From Ptiloglossa arizonensis (lineage: Eukaryota; Arthropoda; Insecta; Hymenoptera; Colletidae), in NCBI RefSeq assembly GCF_051014685.1, contig NW_027478923.1, forward strand, positions 124,001 to 188,000: 64,000 bases of DNA, given 5' to 3'. The position numbers and the translations under genes were made by a program. How positions within the stretch are numbered: position 1 is the first letter of the stretch; every line of letters starts with the position of its first letter. Positions 63,212-64,000 of the stretch are shown piece after piece. Below the pieces are notes generated by a model. That model saw nothing but the letters and a program-made list of their open reading frames with translations. It made no database searches and was not told the origin of the DNA.

Positions 63212-64000
63212 ATCTCGCGAACGGATGGGCCTAACCCTAAAATTCCTATTGCATTTGAAAGTAGAAACTCGCCCGATTACAACGGTACGTGTATTTTTCC
63301 CCTAGGCCATTCTGGTTAAGCGATTGGAGCAGCACAAGTGCGAAAAATTTGTTGCCTTGTCAACCACTTCTTAGCTTCAAAGTCCCTTATCTCACGAACG
63401 GATTGACCTAACCCAAAAATTCCTATTGTAACTGAAAGTAGAAACTCGTCCGATTACAACGGTATGGGTATTTTTTCCCTAGGCCATTCTGGTTAAGCGT
63501 TTGGAGCAGCAGAAGTGCGAAAAATTTGTTGTCTTCTCAACCATTTCTTAGCTTCAATGTCCCATATCTCGCGAACGGATTGAACTAACCCAAAAATTCC
63601 TATTGCATCTGAAAGTTGATACTCGCCCGATTACAACCGTATGTGTATTTTTTCCCTGGGCCATTCTGGTTAAGCGTTTGGAGCAGCAGAAGTGCGAAAA
63701 ATTTGTGGTCTTCTCAACCAGTTCTTAGCTTCAAACTCCCATATCTCGCGAACGGATTGACCTAACCCAAAAATTCCTGTTGCATCTGAAAGTAGAAACT
63801 CGCCCGATTACAACGGTATGTGTATTTTTTCCCTAGGCCATTCTGGTTAAGCGTTTGGAGCAGCAGAATTGCGAAAATTTTTTGCCTTCTCAACCATTTC
63901 TTGTCTTCAAACTCCCATATCTCGCAACGGATGACCTAACCCAAAAATTCCTATTGCAATTGAAAGTAGAAACTCGCCCGATTACAACGGTGTGTGTATT
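63212..64000 (+). repeat. Copy of 58265-59052; array runs off the window
   Basis: The K unit with 'gcagcacaagtg' at 63329 matches 58381, 4948 bp (28 monomers) upstream, and the order continues through 'gttgatact', 'gtggtcttctcaaccagttc' and the short F unit at 63838 to the last base. The window ends inside a monomer, so the true array end is not seen. Confidence 0.8.

Larger units (their letters stand above)
1..64000 (+). repeat. Satellite DNA array, ~177-bp monomer, about 360 tandem copies
   Basis: Counting each monomer from the motif 'ccattctggttaag', successive starts fall at 1, 178, 355, 531, 708 and 883, and the same 174-177 bp spacing was found wherever I checked along the window. All units point the same way, with no spacer, inversion or foreign insertion. 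The consensus has fixed landmarks: 'gagcagcaga' near position 21, 'tcaacca' near 54, 'atatctcgcgaacgg' near 81, 'cctaaccc' near 101, 'gaaagtaga' near 128, 'cgattacaacgg' near 145, and a T/C-rich tract ending 'cctagg' at 166-177. Consensus GC by hand count is 73/177. No coding or RNA gene is present. Long single-orientation arrays near nucleosomal length are typical of eukaryotic centromeric or pericentromeric heterochromatin; that location is inferred, not shown. Confidence 0.97.

Noticed and set aside
1..64000. CRISPR array
   Set aside because: The repeats abut each other at 174-177 bp with no unique spacers, and every part of the unit repeats.
1..64000. Telomeric array
   Set aside because: The telomere-like motif is at most 11 bases per monomer and not tandem. 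The dominant period is 177 bp.
1..64000. Transposon remnants or long terminal repeats within the array
   Set aside because: The longer direct repeats (708 to 3356 bp and more) are always whole numbers of monomers and contain nothing but monomers. No terminal inverted repeats or target-site duplications were seen.
1..64000. rDNA or tRNA gene cluster
   Set aside because: No rRNA-like conserved blocks and no tRNA A/B boxes or cloverleaf were recognised in the 177-bp unit.

Overview
The whole window is one uninterrupted head-to-tail satellite DNA array. The unit is about 177 bp (174-177 bp seen), about 41% GC in a consensus built by eye, and every monomer is on the same strand. About 360 monomers fill the 64 kb, and the array enters and leaves the window in mid-array. 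I see no protein-coding gene, rRNA, tRNA, transposon, CRISPR array or unique-sequence island. The longest open frames are 63-100 codons, start at GTG or TTG, and are translations of the repeat itself. Such an array points to a eukaryotic chromosome, most plausibly (peri)centromeric or other constitutive heterochromatin. The organism cannot be named from the sequence. CpG is not depleted in the consensus, which argues weakly against a heavily methylated vertebrate-type genome.

Monomers fall into recurring variants. One group (pos 17 'gattgg', 'ttgtcaacc', 'gtaactg', 'cgtcc') is concentrated at about 5.8-26 kb and in smaller blocks later. The other ('gtttgg', 'ttctcaacc', 'gcatct/gcattt', 'cgccc') is found throughout. 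Within it, a four-variant order A-B-C-D (4 x 177 = 708 bp) forms a higher-order repeat, clearest at 28648-30594. A second cassette, ending in a shortened 174-175 bp 'F' monomer, recurs 21 times and dominates the right half.

Layout: 1-5.1 kb holds 7- and 8-monomer tandem duplications. 4.6-8.6 kb holds 4- and 7-monomer duplications. 7.3-11.3 kb is copied at 14.0-18.7 kb with a 708-bp, four-monomer length difference. 11.2-13.9 kb holds a 5-monomer duplication and an older copy of 5-6 kb. 19.9-27 kb is a mosaic sharing blocks with 28-33 kb and includes a 12-monomer duplication. 28.6-30.6 kb is the clean ABCD repeat. 30.3-36.0 kb is an 18-monomer duplication whose second copy lacks exactly three monomers. 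36.4-41.3 kb shares blocks with 27 kb and 48.5-50.2 kb. 41.7-48.0 kb is a nearly identical 19-monomer (3356 bp) tandem duplication with a third copy at about 52-55.3 kb. 59.5-61.4 kb is a 5-monomer (883 bp) higher-order repeat. The window ends inside a copy of 58.3-59.05 kb.

All duplications are in monomer register, the mark of repeated unequal crossing-over, replication slippage or conversion. The most biologically suggestive element is a 17-bp near-match (8 of 9 defining bases) to the CENP-B box in many monomers, lost in specific monomer types. I found no new gene system. The novelty here is in repeat architecture.
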